NCBI RefSeq assembly: GCF_000739995.1
Contig: NZ_BBJX01000002.1
Span: 248,001-312,000, forward strand
Source of the DNA: Comamonas granuli NBRC 101663
GTDB taxonomy: Bacteria; Pseudomonadota; Gammaproteobacteria; Burkholderiales; Burkholderiaceae_C
Reading direction: 5' to 3'
Length of the DNA stretch: 64,000 nucleotides
Part shown: piece by piece, positions 54,417 through 63,121 of the stretch
Numbering within the stretch: position 1 is the first letter of the stretch
Layout of the letters: each line of letters begins with the position of its first letter
Translations under genes and position numbers: made by a program
The notes under the pieces: model-generated
Databases searched by the model: none
What the model was told of the DNA's origin: nothing
The model's input: the letters and a program-made list of their open reading frames with translations, nothing else

Positions 54417-55799
54417 TTAACGCATGGCGAAGGATTCGCGGTGCAGGCGCCAGGAGCGCGCGCCGCTGGCGTGCGCATCGAGCGCATCGCCCAGGCCCTG
54501 GGGGCCGCAGAACCAGATGTCCAGCGGTCCGGGGATGGCCTCCAGGTCCTTGGGCTGCAGGCGCTGGCCCTGGGCGTCGCCGTGCACCGTCAGGTTCACC
54601 GGCGGCTGGGCCTGGGCACAGAGCTGGCGCAGGCGGGGCAGCAGCGGATCGGTGGCGGCGTCGCGGGTGCAGTAGTGCATAAGCACGGGCTGCAGCCGGG
54701 AACCTGCGGTGGCGGTACCCGGCTGCCGGGCTTCCAACAGCGCGAGGAAGGGGGTGATGCCCACGCCACCGGCGATCCACACCTGCTGCCGCCGCTGGCG
54801 GCCCCGGCCGTCGAAGCGGCCGTAGGGGCCTTCGATGTCCACGCGCTGCCCGGCCTGCAGGCGCCGGCCCAGGGTGCGGGTGTAGTCGCCCAGCGGCTTG
54901 ATGACCAGGCGCAGCAGCTGCTCGCCCTGCGCGCTGGTGCCCAGGCTGCCCGGGGCACTGGCGATGGTGAAGGGGTGGGCGCCTTCCCAGGCATCGAAGC
55001 GCACGAAGACGAACTGCCCCGCGCGGTGGCTGGGCCAGCTGGCAGGCAGGGCGCAGATCACCTCAATGGGGGCCGCCGTGCCGCCGTCGCCCAGCACCTG
55101 CACGGCATGGATGCGGCCGGTGTGGCTGCGCGCGCGGCCAATCCAGCCCGCCAGCGACCACAGTGCCGCCGCGCTGCCCAGTGCCAGCAGCGTGCCCATG
55201 AGCAGGCCCAGCGGCAGTGTCCAGAAAGAAAGTGGCATGAGGGCTACGGTGTGGATCACCAGCGCCAGGAACAGCAGCGGCATGGCGCGGTGCAGAAAGC
55301 GCCAGGGGCGGTAGGACAGCAGCCGGGTCAGCAGTGTGATGGCCACCATGGCCAGCAGCAGGTAGAACGCCATCTCGCCCAGGTCCTTGGCAAAGCCCCG
55401 CGCATCGGTGAGCCAGGGCAGCACGGCCTCCCGCGCGGGCCGGCCGGCGCGCCCCCACAGGCCCTTGATCCAGTCGCTGGATTCATCGGCGCCCCAGTGC
55501 AGGATGGCGGCCAGGGCCGCGCCGATGCCGGCCCATTTGTGCAGGCGGTAGACCTGGTCCATGCCGCCCAGGGCGCGGTCCAGCAGCGGCAGGCGCAGGG
55601 CCAGTACCATGACCAGTGCCATCAGGCCTATGCTCCACAGGCCGCTGAGGTAGATCAGGTGCTGGCGCAGCTTCCACCAGCCCAGGGCCTGGCCCTGGGC
55701 GTTGACCAGGGGGTCTATGCCCAGGTCGGGCGGGAGCACGGCGGCCCACGCCAGGGTGATGCCCAGCAGCCAGAGGGTCAGCACGGTTTTGATTCGCAT
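54417..55799 (-). CDS. Ferric reductase-like transmembrane FAD/NAD(P)H oxidoreductase
   Basis: A 460-residue protein with a six-span ferric-reductase-like heme domain (1-240; His in YRLHKWAG, AILHWGAD, FLHRAMP and VIHTVAL) and a C-terminal ferredoxin-reductase module (about 245-460; HPFTIASAP for FAD, AGGVGITPFLALLEA and FCGPQGLGDAL for the nucleotide). It would move electrons from NAD(P)H across the membrane. The ATG at 55799 has AAAGGA 8 nt upstream; upstream in-frame ATGs (55808, 55829) are worse placed. It is first in the minus-strand operon starting from operator site A. Confidence 0.9.
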   Translation of the reverse strand: MRIKTVLTLWLLGITLAWAAVLPPDLGIDPLVNAQGQALGWWKLRQHLIYLSGLWSIGLMALVMVLALRLPLLDRALGGMDQVYRLHKWAGIGAALAAILHWGADESSDWIKGLWGRAGRPAREAVLPWLTDARGFAKDLGEMAFYLLLAMVAITLLTRLLSYRPWRFLHRAMPLLFLALVIHTVALMPLSFWTLPLGLLMGTLLALGSAAALWSLAGWIGRARSHTGRIHAVQVLGDGGTAAPIEVICALPASWPSHRAGQFVFVRFDAWEGAHPFTIASAPGSLGTSAQGEQLLRLVIKPLGDYTRTLGRRLQAGQRVDIEGPYGRFDGRGRQRRQQVWIAGGVGITPFLALLEARQPGTATAGSRLQPVLMHYCTRDAATDPLLPRLRQLCAQAQPPVNLTVHGDAQGQRLQPKDLEAIPGPLDIWFCGPQGLGDALDAHASGARSWRLHRESFAMR

Positions 55800-55843
55800 G
55801 GTGTGCATCCTTTCTTCTTCGCTGTGCATTGTGGAAAATCCAA

Positions 55844-55884
55844 GCTGAACGGATGCTGAAAGCGCCGTTCAGCCCGCATTCAGG
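55844..55884. promoter_or_regulatory. Four-element response-regulator operator, site A (divergent promoter)
   Basis: GCTGAA (55844), N5, GCTGAA (55855), N7, TTCAGC (55868), N5, TTCAGG (55879). Each half is an 11-bp-period direct repeat as bound by OmpR/PhoB-type dimers. On the plus side it ends 10 nt before TATAAA (55895-55900); on the minus side 10 nt before CACAAT (55833-55828), the spacing of class II activation in both directions. Confidence 0.8.
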
Positions 55885-55894
55885 CGGGCCCCGC

Positions 55895-55900
55895 TATAAA
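55895..55900 (+). promoter_or_regulatory. -10 element, possibly leaderless
   Basis: TATAAA lies only 7 nt before the ATG at 55908, with no Shine-Dalgarno sequence. A start of transcription 6-7 nt downstream would coincide with the start codon, so the mRNA may be leaderless. The usual -35 position is taken by the TTCAGC repeats. Confidence 0.5.
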
Positions 55901-55907
55901 CCGGTCC

Positions 55908-56282
55908 ATGATCCTGCGCACCTTGCCCTTTCTGCGCCGCCCGGCCACACTCGCCCTGGCCGGCGTGCTGCTCGCTGCCGCCCCGGCGCTGCAGGCGGAC
56001 GAGCGCGACCACGAGCTGGCACGCCAGGCGCTGGAGCAGGGCCAGATCCTGCCCCTGCGCAGCGTGCTGGAGAAGGTCGAGCGCGACTACCAGGGCCAGG
56101 TGCTGAAGATCGAGTTCGAGCGCGACGACGGCCGCTTCGTCTACAAGATCCGCCTGCTGCAAGGCGATGGCCGCATGGCCAAGCTCAAGGTGGATGCCGT
56201 CGATGGCCGGGTGCTGGGCATACAGCGCCGCGAGCACGAGCGGGACGCCGGAAAGGACCGCGATGCGCATCCTCGTCGTTGA
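55908..56282 (+). CDS. PepSY domain periplasmic protein, likely sensor partner
   Basis: A 124-residue precursor with a signal peptide (cleavage near LQADE) and a single PepSY domain (about 40-110; LRSVLEKVERDYQGQVLKIEFE, described by its ends, and DAVDGRVLGI). It overlaps the response-regulator gene by 20 nt, so it is made in step with the two-component system and may act as a periplasmic co-sensor or inhibitor of the kinase. The operator site A lies directly upstream, suggesting autoregulation. Confidence 0.87.
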   Translation: MILRTLPFLRRPATLALAGVLLAAAPALQADERDHELARQALEQGQILPLRSVLEKVERDYQGQVLKIEFERDDGRFVYKIRLLQGDGRMAKLKVDAVDGRVLGIQRREHERDAGKDRDAHPRR

Positions 56283-56934
56283 AGACGAACCCACCCTCAG
56301 CGGCCAACTGGCCCAGGCCCTGGCGGCTGCGGGCCATACCGTGGAGTGCGCCGGCGATGGCGTGGACGCCCACTACCTGGGCGAGGTCGAGGACTTCGAT
56401 GCCGTGGTGCTCGACCTGGGGCTGCCCCGGCTTGACGGCCTCTCGGTGCTGCGCCGCTGGCGCGCGGCGGGGCGCAACATGCCGGTGCTCATCCTCACGG
56501 CCCGCGGCGCCTGGCATGAGAAAGTGACCGGCATGGATGCCGGCGCCGACGACTACCTCGCCAAGCCTTTTCACATGGAGGAGCTGCTCGCGCGCCTGCG
56601 CGCCCTGCTGCGCCGCCGGGGCGAGCACGCCAGCGCCGAGTGGCGCTGCGGCCCCATCGTGCTCGACACGCGCCAGGCGCGCGTGCAGGTGGATGGCCAG
56701 CCCCTCACCCTGACCAGCCACGAGTTCAAGCTGCTGGCCCTGCTCATGCAGCGCAAGGGCGAGGTGCTCTCGCGCACCGAGCTGTCCGAGCACATCTATC
56801 CGCAGGACAGCGACCGCGACTCCAACACCATCGAGGTCTTCGTCGGCCGCCTGCGCAAGAAGCTGCCCGCCGGCAGCATAGAGACCGTGCGCGGCATGGG
56901 TTACCGCCTCGTGCAGCCCGGCGCCAGCGCATGA
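56263..56934 (+). CDS. OmpR/QseB-type response regulator
   Basis: A 223-residue regulator. The receiver has VVEDEP, phospho-Asp in AVVLDLGLPRLDG and the Lys in DDYLAKPFHMEE; the winged helix ends SIETVRGMGYRLV. It belongs to the QseB/PmrA/TctD type that binds direct repeats with an 11-bp period, matching the operators at 55844 and 50262. The ATG overlaps the PepSY gene and its stop overlaps the kinase start (ATGA). Likely targets are its own operon, the flavoprotein operon and the small exported protein. Confidence 0.94.
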   Translation: MRILVVEDEPTLSGQLAQALAAAGHTVECAGDGVDAHYLGEVEDFDAVVLDLGLPRLDGLSVLRRWRAAGRNMPVLILTARGAWHEKVTGMDAGADDYLAKPFHMEELLARLRALLRRRGEHASAEWRCGPIVLDTRQARVQVDGQPLTLTSHEFKLLALLMQRKGEVLSRTELSEHIYPQDSDRDSNTIEVFVGRLRKKLPAGSIETVRGMGYRLVQPGASA

Positions 56935-58316
56935 GCGGCGTCGCCGGCAGCTACTCCCTGCGCCTGCGCCTGCTGGCGGGCACGCTGGCGTGGATGCTAC
57001 TGGCCATTGCCCTGGTGGGCTGGGGCCTGCGCGCGCTGTTCCAGGAGCACATCACCCAGCAGATGCAGGCGCAACTGGTGATGCAGCTCGACCATCTGAG
57101 CGCTGCCGTCGACTGGGAGCCCGCGGGCGGCGTGCGCGTGGCAGCCATGGCGGCCGACCCGCGCCTGGGCGAACCCCTGTCAGGCCTGTACTGGCAGATC
57201 GACGTCCTGGGTGCGGCGCCGCAGGCCGCCGCAGCGCGGTCGCGCTCGCTGTGGGACCAGGTGCTGGCACTGCCCGCCGTGCCCGCGGCCTACCCGGCCA
57301 AAGGCTACCGCGTGCTGGCGCTGCAGGATGCGCAGGGCCACGCCCTGCTGGCCGTGGCGCGCACCCTGCAACTGCCCGAGGACGAGGCCCCGCCGCTGCG
57401 CCTGGCGGTGGCGGGCGACCGCGCGCTGCTGGCCGAGCCGCTGCAGCGCTTCACGCGCCTGCTGCTCATGGCCCTGGGCATGCTGGCCCTGGGCCTGGCC
57501 GTGGCCGTGGCCGTGCAATTGCACCTGGCGCTGCAGCCGCTGGGCTTGCTGCGCGCGCGGCTGGCCGCCGTGCGCAGCGGCGCGGCCGCGCGGCTGGAAG
57601 GGCGCTTTCCCCAGGAGCTGCAGCCCCTGGTCAACGAGTTCAACCACGTGCTGCAGGAAAACGCCGACATGGTGCAGCGTGCGCGCACCCAGGCGGGCAA
57701 CCTGGCCCATGCGGTGCACACGCCGCTGTCCATCCTGGCCAATGCCGCGGCGCAGGAGCAGGGCGCGCTGGCGCAGCTCGTGCAGGAGCAGGTGGCCAGC
57801 GCCCGCCGCCAGGTGGACTACCACCTGGCGCGCGCGCGCGCCGCCGCGGCCGTACGCGCCACCGGCCTGGCCACGCCGGTCCTGCCGCCGCTGCAGGCCT
57901 TGCTGCGCACCATGCAGCGCCTGCACGCCGAGCGCGGCATCGCCTTCCGCCTGGCCGCCGGGGCGCAGGAGGCCGCCTTCCGCGGCGAGGAGCAGGATCT
58001 GTACGAGCTGCTGGGCAATCTGATCGACAACGCCGGCAAGTGGGCGCGCACCCAGGTGGTGGTGGACGTGCAGCCTCAGGACGGCATGCTGTGCTGCACC
58101 GTGGACGACGACGGCCCCGGCATCCCGCAGCCCGAGCGCGAACGCATGTTCGAGCGCGGCGTGCAGCTCGACGAGCAGCGCCCCGGCTCCGGCCTGGGGC
58201 TGGACATCGTGCGCGCGCTGGCGCACACCTACGGTGGCAGCGTGCAGGTGCAGGACTCCCCCCTGGGCGGCGCGCGCCTGCGCCTGTGCCTGCCGGCGGC
58301 GCTCCCCGGGGGTTGA
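56931..58316 (+). CDS. QseC/PhoQ-type sensor histidine kinase
   Basis: A 461-residue membrane kinase. Spans at about 12-34 and 175-197 enclose a periplasmic domain of 140 residues. The HAMP region is followed by the HisKA box NLAHAVHTPLSILAN, where the phospho-His lies in an unusual AHAVHTPL context typical of the PhoQ-like subgroup, and an ATPase domain (NLIDNAGKWA, DDDGPGIP, GSGLGLDIV). It is coupled to the response regulator by ATGA. The nearby periplasmic PepSY protein could deliver the signal. Confidence 0.93.
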   Translation: MSGVAGSYSLRLRLLAGTLAWMLLAIALVGWGLRALFQEHITQQMQAQLVMQLDHLSAAVDWEPAGGVRVAAMAADPRLGEPLSGLYWQIDVLGAAPQAAAARSRSLWDQVLALPAVPAAYPAKGYRVLALQDAQGHALLAVARTLQLPEDEAPPLRLAVAGDRALLAEPLQRFTRLLLMALGMLALGLAVAVAVQLHLALQPLGLLRARLAAVRSGAAARLEGRFPQELQPLVNEFNHVLQENADMVQRARTQAGNLAHAVHTPLSILANAAAQEQGALAQLVQEQVASARRQVDYHLARARAAAAVRATGLATPVLPPLQALLRTMQRLHAERGIAFRLAAGAQEAAFRGEEQDLYELLGNLIDNAGKWARTQVVVDVQPQDGMLCCTVDDDGPGIPQPERERMFERGVQLDEQRPGSGLGLDIVRALAHTYGGSVQVQDSPLGGARLRLCLPAALPGG

Positions 58317-58333
58317 GGCCGTTGTTGCGCCGA

Positions 58334-58353
58334 TGCGTCAGCAAGCTGACGCA
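58334..58353. terminator. Perfect 9-bp hairpin after the kinase gene
   Basis: TGCGTCAGC-AA-GCTGACGCA forms a perfect stem with a 2-nt loop, located 17 nt after the kinase stop and 39 nt before the GNAT start. It is well placed as a terminator, although no T-run follows; an operator for the GNAT gene is the alternative. Confidence 0.5.
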
Positions 58354-58391
58354 CAATACGGCCCACTGCGTATTCACCCCTTTCCCTTCCC

Positions 58392-58916
58392 GTGACCCTT
58401 GCCGACCGATTTGCCCATGCCCAGGTGCGCCCGCTCGCCGAGGAGCACCTGCCCGCGCTGCAGCAGGTGCAGCGCGCCTGCTATGGCGAGGGCTACATCG
58501 AAAGCACCGAAGTGTTCGCGCGGCGCCTGGCCTGTACGGCGCAGTGCTCGCTGGTGCTGGAGCTCGACGGCCGCGTGGCCGGCTATCTGGCCGCCTGTGA
58601 TGTGGTGCAGGGCTGGGTTGCGCCCCTGCACGGCGACTTCGAGGCGCTGACGCCGCCCGACACCCTGTACCTGCACGACCTGGCCGTGCTGCCCGAGCTG
58701 TCCGGGCACGGCCTGGCCCAGCGCCTGCTGCAAACCCTGTGGCAGGGCGCGCAGGCACGTGGCCTGCAGCGCTCGGCCCTGGTGTCGGTGCAGGGCACAC
58801 AGGGCTTTTGGCAGCGCCAGGGCTACCTGGCCTGGACGCTGCAGGACCCCGTCCAGCGCGAGCGCCTGGTCACCTATGGGCGCGATGCGGTGTACATGCA
58901 GCGGCGCCTCGGCTGA
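58392..58916 (+). CDS. GNAT family N-acetyltransferase
   Basis: A 174-residue GNAT protein starting with GTG. The acetyl-CoA-binding loop is visible as LHDLAVLPELSGHGLAQRLL (about 97-116), followed by GTQGFWQRQGY (motif B). Substrate is not evident. No strong ribosome site precedes the GTG. It is preceded by a perfect hairpin that isolates it from the kinase operon and is followed 38 nt later by a NUDIX gene. Confidence 0.87.
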   Translation: MTLADRFAHAQVRPLAEEHLPALQQVQRACYGEGYIESTEVFARRLACTAQCSLVLELDGRVAGYLAACDVVQGWVAPLHGDFEALTPPDTLYLHDLAVLPELSGHGLAQRLLQTLWQGAQARGLQRSALVSVQGTQGFWQRQGYLAWTLQDPVQRERLVTYGRDAVYMQRRLG

Positions 58917-58954
58917 GCCGCGGCAGCCGCGTGCGCGCTGGCGATAATCCCCCC

Positions 58955-59443
58955 ATGCCAAACCGCTGGAAACCCAATGTGACCGTGGCCGCCCTGATCG
59001 AGCGCGACGGCCACTTTCTGCTGGTGGAAGAGGACACGGCCGACGGCCTGCGCCTGAACAATCCGGCCGGGCACCTCGACCCGGGTGAGTCGCCCCTGGA
59101 CGCCTGCATCCGCGAGGTGCTCGAAGAGACCGCCTACGATTTCACGCCCACCGCCCTGGTGGGCGTGTACCTCAACCGCTTCCGGCGCACGCGCACGGGC
59201 GACGACATCACCTACATGCGCTTTGCCTTTGCCGGCACGCTGGGCACGCACCACGCCTGGCGCACGCTGGACGAGGGCATCGTGCGCACCGTGTGGATGA
59301 CGCCGGCGCAAATCCGCGCCAGCCGCGAGCGCCACCGCAGCCCCGTGCTGCTGCGCTGCGTGGAGGATTACCTCGCGGGCCAGCGCTTCGCGCTCGACGT
59401 GGTGCACACCGACCCCAGCGTGGGCCGGCCCGTGGCCGAATAG
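58955..59443 (+). CDS. NUDIX hydrolase (NudJ-like)
   Basis: A 162-residue hydrolase with a complete NUDIX box (GHLDPGESPLDACIREVLEET, described as Gx5Ex7REVxEE; about 41-62). It resembles NudJ-type phosphatases acting on HMP-PP or nucleoside phosphates. In many relatives this gene lies just before mnmA; here a minus-strand block and a MerR gene come between. It converges on the M20 hydrolase gene, with stops 4 nt apart. Confidence 0.9.
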   Translation: MPNRWKPNVTVAALIERDGHFLLVEEDTADGLRLNNPAGHLDPGESPLDACIREVLEETAYDFTPTALVGVYLNRFRRTRTGDDITYMRFAFAGTLGTHHAWRTLDEGIVRTVWMTPAQIRASRERHRSPVLLRCVEDYLAGQRFALDVVHTDPSVGRPVAE

Positions 59444-59447
59444 GCTC

Positions 59448-60944
59448 TCAGCGCGCGCCCTGGGCCTGGGCCATCTGCCCGATCAGGCGGTGGTAGAAGC
59501 GGATGGCGTCCGCGTAGTCCTTCACGGCCAGGCGCTCGTTCGTGCCGTGAAAGCGCGGCAAGTCCTCGCTTTTCGCGCGTATGGGCGAGAACTTGAAGAT
59601 GTGGTCGCTGATGGTCTCGTAGTGGATGGAGTCGGTCGCCGCCACCATCAGCCCCGGGGCGACGAGCGCGTCCGGGAAGACCTCGCGGACGGTGCGCTGG
59701 AGCTGCCGGTACTGGGCCGAATCCGTGGGCGCGACCTTGGAAGCCTCCTTGGCACCGGGCAGGGCTTCGACCTTGACGTGAGCCATGTCCACCACCTTGC
59801 CCACGGCCGAGCGCACATGCGCCATCACCCCCTCGCGCGTGTCGCCGGGCAGGATGCGGAAGTTCACCGTCGCGTCGGCGCGCCCGGGCAGCACGTTGTC
59901 CTTGTTGCCGGCGCGGGCGATGGTCAGCGCCGTGGTCGTGCGCAGCATGGCATTGGTGCTGCCCGCCCCTTCGAGCTGCTTTTGCACCAGCGGGCCGAAG
60001 AGCCAGAGGTTGGACAGCGCCACGCGCGAAAAGCCCTCCATCTCGGGCGCGAGCACGTCGAACATCTCGCCCGCCACGCCGCGGATGGCCGCGGGCATCT
60101 GGTCGTTTTCCAGCGCGTTCAGCGCCGCGGCCATCATCGCGATCGCGCTCGTGCCCTTGCCGGGCGGCATCGACGAGTGCCCCGGCGTCGCCGAAGTGCT
60201 GAGCGCCACCGACATGTAGCCCTTCTCGGCCACGCCGATGAGCGCGGCCGGTTTTTTCAGCCCCGGCATCACGCCGTCGAGCACCAGCAGGCCCTCGTCG
60301 AGCACGAAGTCGAGCTGCACGCCCCGGCTCTTGAGCAGCTCGGCGATTTTGGCCGCTCCACGGTGGCCGCCCACCTCCTCATCGGCGCCGTAAGCCAGGT
60401 AAACGGTGCGTGGCGGCTTGTAGCCGCTGGCGATCAGCATCTCCACCGCTTCCAATTGCGAGAGCAGGTTGCCCTTGTCGTCCCACGAGCCGCGGCCCCA
60501 GATGTAGCCGTCCAAGACCCGCCCGGCGAACGGCGGCTGCTGCCAGTCGACCTCGGTGCCCGGCGCGATCGGCACCACATCCTGGTGCGCGGCCAGCAGG
60601 ATGGCCTTGGCCTTGGGGTCCCGCCCCTGCCACGTGTACAGCAGCGACAGGCCGTTCACCACCTCGCGCTTGAGCGTCGCATGCACCCGGGGAAATTCTT
60701 TTTCGAGCAGGGCGTGCAGCGCAAGGAACTGATCCCGGCTCAAATCGGCGTCCGTGGCCGACGAGATGGTTTGGAGCCGGACCGCCTGCGCCAAGCGCCC
60801 GGCCGCAGCCGCTTCGTCGACGGCCAGCGGCGCGAGCGGCGCCACCTCCAACTGGCGCGAGCCCTTGCGCCAGGTGTTGACAGCCACCGCCGCCACCAGG
60901 GCGAGGACGAAGATCAGCAGGGCACCGAGGGTTTTCTTCCACAT
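59448..60944 (-). CDS. M20-family metallohydrolase, membrane-anchored (PM20D1-like)
   Basis: A 498-residue protein with an N-terminal membrane anchor (about 4-24) and an M20 dizinc core: LAAHQDVVPI (metal His and Asp), WGRGSWDDKG (bridging Asp), GADEEVGGHRG (catalytic Glu-Glu), and a dimerisation lid. This long, anchored form resembles PM20D1/CPS1 enzymes that cleave or form N-acyl amino acids. An AAGGAGG site lies 9 nt before the ATG. It follows the small membrane-protein gene by 47 nt and is probably expressed from the MerR-controlled promoter. Confidence 0.9.
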   Translation of the reverse strand: MWKKTLGALLIFVLALVAAVAVNTWRKGSRQLEVAPLAPLAVDEAAAAGRLAQAVRLQTISSATDADLSRDQFLALHALLEKEFPRVHATLKREVVNGLSLLYTWQGRDPKAKAILLAAHQDVVPIAPGTEVDWQQPPFAGRVLDGYIWGRGSWDDKGNLLSQLEAVEMLIASGYKPPRTVYLAYGADEEVGGHRGAAKIAELLKSRGVQLDFVLDEGLLVLDGVMPGLKKPAALIGVAEKGYMSVALSTSATPGHSSMPPGKGTSAIAMMAAALNALENDQMPAAIRGVAGEMFDVLAPEMEGFSRVALSNLWLFGPLVQKQLEGAGSTNAMLRTTTALTIARAGNKDNVLPGRADATVNFRILPGDTREGVMAHVRSAVGKVVDMAHVKVEALPGAKEASKVAPTDSAQYRQLQRTVREVFPDALVAPGLMVAATDSIHYETISDHIFKFSPIRAKSEDLPRFHGTNERLAVKDYADAIRFYHRLIGQMAQAQGAR

Positions 60945-60991
60945 AAGAACTGGCCTCCTTGATTGGTGATGGTTCTGCACGCCCTCGCGAC

Positions 60992-61420
60992 TCATGCCGC
61001 GGCACCCTGTTCGCGCAAGCCCTCGTCCCGGGCCTCGACAGGCATCAGCTGCAATATGCCAAAAAGCAGTTCGAACGCAGTGAACCCGAGAATGATGGCG
61101 CTGGCTCCAGAGAAGACCGCATGGATTTGCCACGTCATGAAAAGCAGTCGCGCCACGGCATCCAGCCTTCCCAAGGCCACCGAAGGATAAAGAATGCGCG
61201 CCAGCGCCCAGACTACGACCACCGACCCCAGCAAGTTGGCGAACAATATGTGCATGGGCTCCAATTCAGGGATTGCTCCCGGAAGGCCCAAGCTTCTGGC
61301 CGTCCAGGCGAGTAGCGTGTAAATCCAGATGAATGTCCATGGCAAAACGAACATCCAGGTGGCCAGCAGGTCGTACCATGCGCTGTACCGTACCATGCGG
61401 ATGAAGCGGTCTTGTTGCAT
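60992..61420 (-). CDS. Four-span membrane protein of unknown function
   Basis: A 142-residue protein with four hydrophobic segments and few charged residues between them. I do not recognise the family. Base composition is less GC-rich than the neighbours. GGAG lies 6 nt ahead of the ATG. It is divergent from a MerR-type regulator with 80 nt between starts, and that gap contains a promoter with a long spacer typical of MerR control, so it is the likely main target of the regulator. Confidence 0.8.
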   Translation of the reverse strand: MQQDRFIRMVRYSAWYDLLATWMFVLPWTFIWIYTLLAWTARSLGLPGAIPELEPMHILFANLLGSVVVVWALARILYPSVALGRLDAVARLLFMTWQIHAVFSGASAIILGFTAFELLFGILQLMPVEARDEGLREQGAAA

Positions 61421-61449
61421 CGCGAGCTCCCGTGAAGTGCAAAGACCGC

Positions 61450-61481
61450 AGTGTCAACCTTGAACCATGCTTCAATGTCAA
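61450..61481 (-). promoter_or_regulatory. MerR-type promoter with 20-bp spacer and inverted repeat
   Basis: On the minus strand TTGACA (61481-61476) is followed by a 20-bp spacer and GACACT (61455-61450). Within the spacer lies the inverted repeat TTGAA-N6-TTCAA (61460-61475). An over-long spacer with a centred dyad is the hallmark of promoters that MerR-family proteins activate by DNA distortion. The transcript would begin about 23 nt before the membrane-protein ATG. Confidence 0.65.
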
Positions 61482-61500
61482 GCGTTTTCGAAGGCAACCC

Positions 61501-61920
61501 ATGCTCATCGGCGAATTGGCCACCACCAGCGGCCTGTCTCGTGAGACGCTGCGGTTCTACGAGAAACTCGGTCTGATTCATTCCCGAAGGCTGCCCAACG
61601 GCTACCGTCGGTACTCTCCCGAGACTCTGACCCTCGTCATGTACATCAGGACCGCTCAACAACTCGGCTTCAGCTTGTCCGAGATCGGGCGCGAAATCCC
61701 TCGACTTTGGCAAGGCGCGGTTTCAGACGCTGACATCGCGCAGGTTTTGCAGAACAAATTGGCCGACATCGATCAACGCATTGAGGCGCTGCAATCCCTG
61801 CGCGACGATCTGGCCGCACGCCTGGCCTCGGCATGCCCGTTGCGCACGCCATCGACCACCTCACCGCATCCGGCCACCGTGGCCGACGGCTCCACCCGTG
61901 GTGCGGCACGACGGGCATGA
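61501..61920 (+). CDS. MerR-family transcriptional regulator
   Basis: A 139-residue regulator. The N-terminal winged helix is typical ([26 protein letters not shown], described by its ends, then [11 protein letters not shown]), followed by a dimerisation coiled coil (about 75-115). The C-terminal tail has one Cys (SACPLRTP), insufficient for a classical metal site, so the signal is uncertain. It is divergent from the membrane-protein/M20 pair and a MerR-like promoter lies between. The start at 61501 has AAGGC weakly placed upstream. Confidence 0.9.
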   Translation: MLIGELATTSGLSRETLRFYEKLGLIHSRRLPNGYRRYSPETLTLVMYIRTAQQLGFSLSEIGREIPRLWQGAVSDADIAQVLQNKLADIDQRIEALQSLRDDLAARLASACPLRTPSTTSPHPATVADGSTRGAARRA

Positions 61921-62011
61921 CGCCGATTCCCTCCACGATCAGGTTGGTACGGCACATCCCATCCATCATGCGCCGCAGGGATTGGCATTCGGGCCGCCGA
62001 TAATCCGTGGC

Positions 62012-63121
62012 ATGCACAAGCACCGCATCGTGGTGGGCCTGTCGGGCGGCGTCGATTCCGCCGTCACCGCCCATCTTCTTCAAGCGCAGGGTCACGAGGT
62101 CGTCGGCATCTTCATGAAGAACTGGGAAGATGACGACGACGATGAATACTGCTCCAGCCGCCAGGATTTCCTGGACGCCGCCAGCGTCGCCGACGTGCTC
62201 GGCATCGAGATCGAGCACGTGAACTTCGCTGCCGAGTACAAGGACCGGGTGTTCGCCGAATTCCTGCGCGAGTACCAGGCCGGGCGCACGCCCAACCCCG
62301 ACGTGCTGTGCAACGCCGAGATCAAGTTCAAGGCCTTTCTGGACCACGCCATGCGCCTGGGGGCCGAGAAGATTGCCACCGGCCACTACGCGCGCGTGCG
62401 CCAGAACCCCGCCACGGGTCTGTTCGAGCTGCTCAAGGGGCTGGACCCGTCCAAGGACCAGAGCTACTTTCTGCACCGCCTGAACCAGGCGCAACTGTCC
62501 AAGACGCTGTTCCCCGTGGGCGAGCTGCACAAGACCGAGGTGCGGCGCATCGCCGCCGAGATCGGGCTGCCCAACGCCAGGAAGAAGGACTCCACGGGCA
62601 TTTGCTTCATCGGCGAGCGGCCGTTCCGCGAGTTCCTCAACCGCTACATCTCCAAGGAGCCCGGCCCCATCCTCGATGACCGCGGCCGCAGGCTGGGCCA
62701 GCACGTGGGCCTGTCGTTCTACACCCTGGGCCAGCGCCAGGGCCTGGGCATAGGCGGCGTGAAGGAAAAAGGCGCGGCGCGCGGCGCGGGCGACCATGCG
62801 CCCTGGTTCGTGGCGCGCAAGGAACTGGCCACCAACACCCTGCGCGTGGTGCAGGGGCACGACCACCCCTGGCTGCTGGCGCACCGGCTGGAGGCGCAGG
62901 ACGCCAGTTGGGTGGCGGGCACGCCGCCCGCGCCCGGCGCCTATGGCGCCAAGACGCGCTACCGCCAGCAGGACGCCGCCTGCCAGCTCCAGGCCGCGCC
63001 GGACGGCTTCGCGCTGCAGTTCCCCGAAGCGCAGTGGGCCGTCACGCCCGGCCAGAGCGCCGTGCTCTACGCCGGCGAGGTCTGCCTGGGCGGCGGCGTG
63101 ATCGCCACGGCCCTGGACTGA
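62012..63121 (+). CDS. mnmA: tRNA 2-thiouridine(34) synthase MnmA
   Basis: A 369-residue tRNA-modifying enzyme that thiolates U34 of Lys, Glu and Gln tRNAs. The PP-loop is [10 protein letters not shown] near the N terminus; the catalytic Cys pair lies in [11 protein letters not shown] and STGICFIGE, and [13 protein letters not shown] is diagnostic. Length is standard. The start is the ATG giving [13 protein letters not shown]; the frame is open further upstream across the MerR gene end but unrelated in sequence. Ninety-one nt separate it from the MerR gene. Confidence 0.97.
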   Translation: MHKHRIVVGLSGGVDSAVTAHLLQAQGHEVVGIFMKNWEDDDDDEYCSSRQDFLDAASVADVLGIEIEHVNFAAEYKDRVFAEFLREYQAGRTPNPDVLCNAEIKFKAFLDHAMRLGAEKIATGHYARVRQNPATGLFELLKGLDPSKDQSYFLHRLNQAQLSKTLFPVGELHKTEVRRIAAEIGLPNARKKDSTGICFIGERPFREFLNRYISKEPGPILDDRGRRLGQHVGLSFYTLGQRQGLGIGGVKEKGAARGAGDHAPWFVARKELATNTLRVVQGHDHPWLLAHRLEAQDASWVAGTPPAPGAYGAKTRYRQQDAACQLQAAPDGFALQFPEAQWAVTPGQSAVLYAGEVCLGGGVIATALD

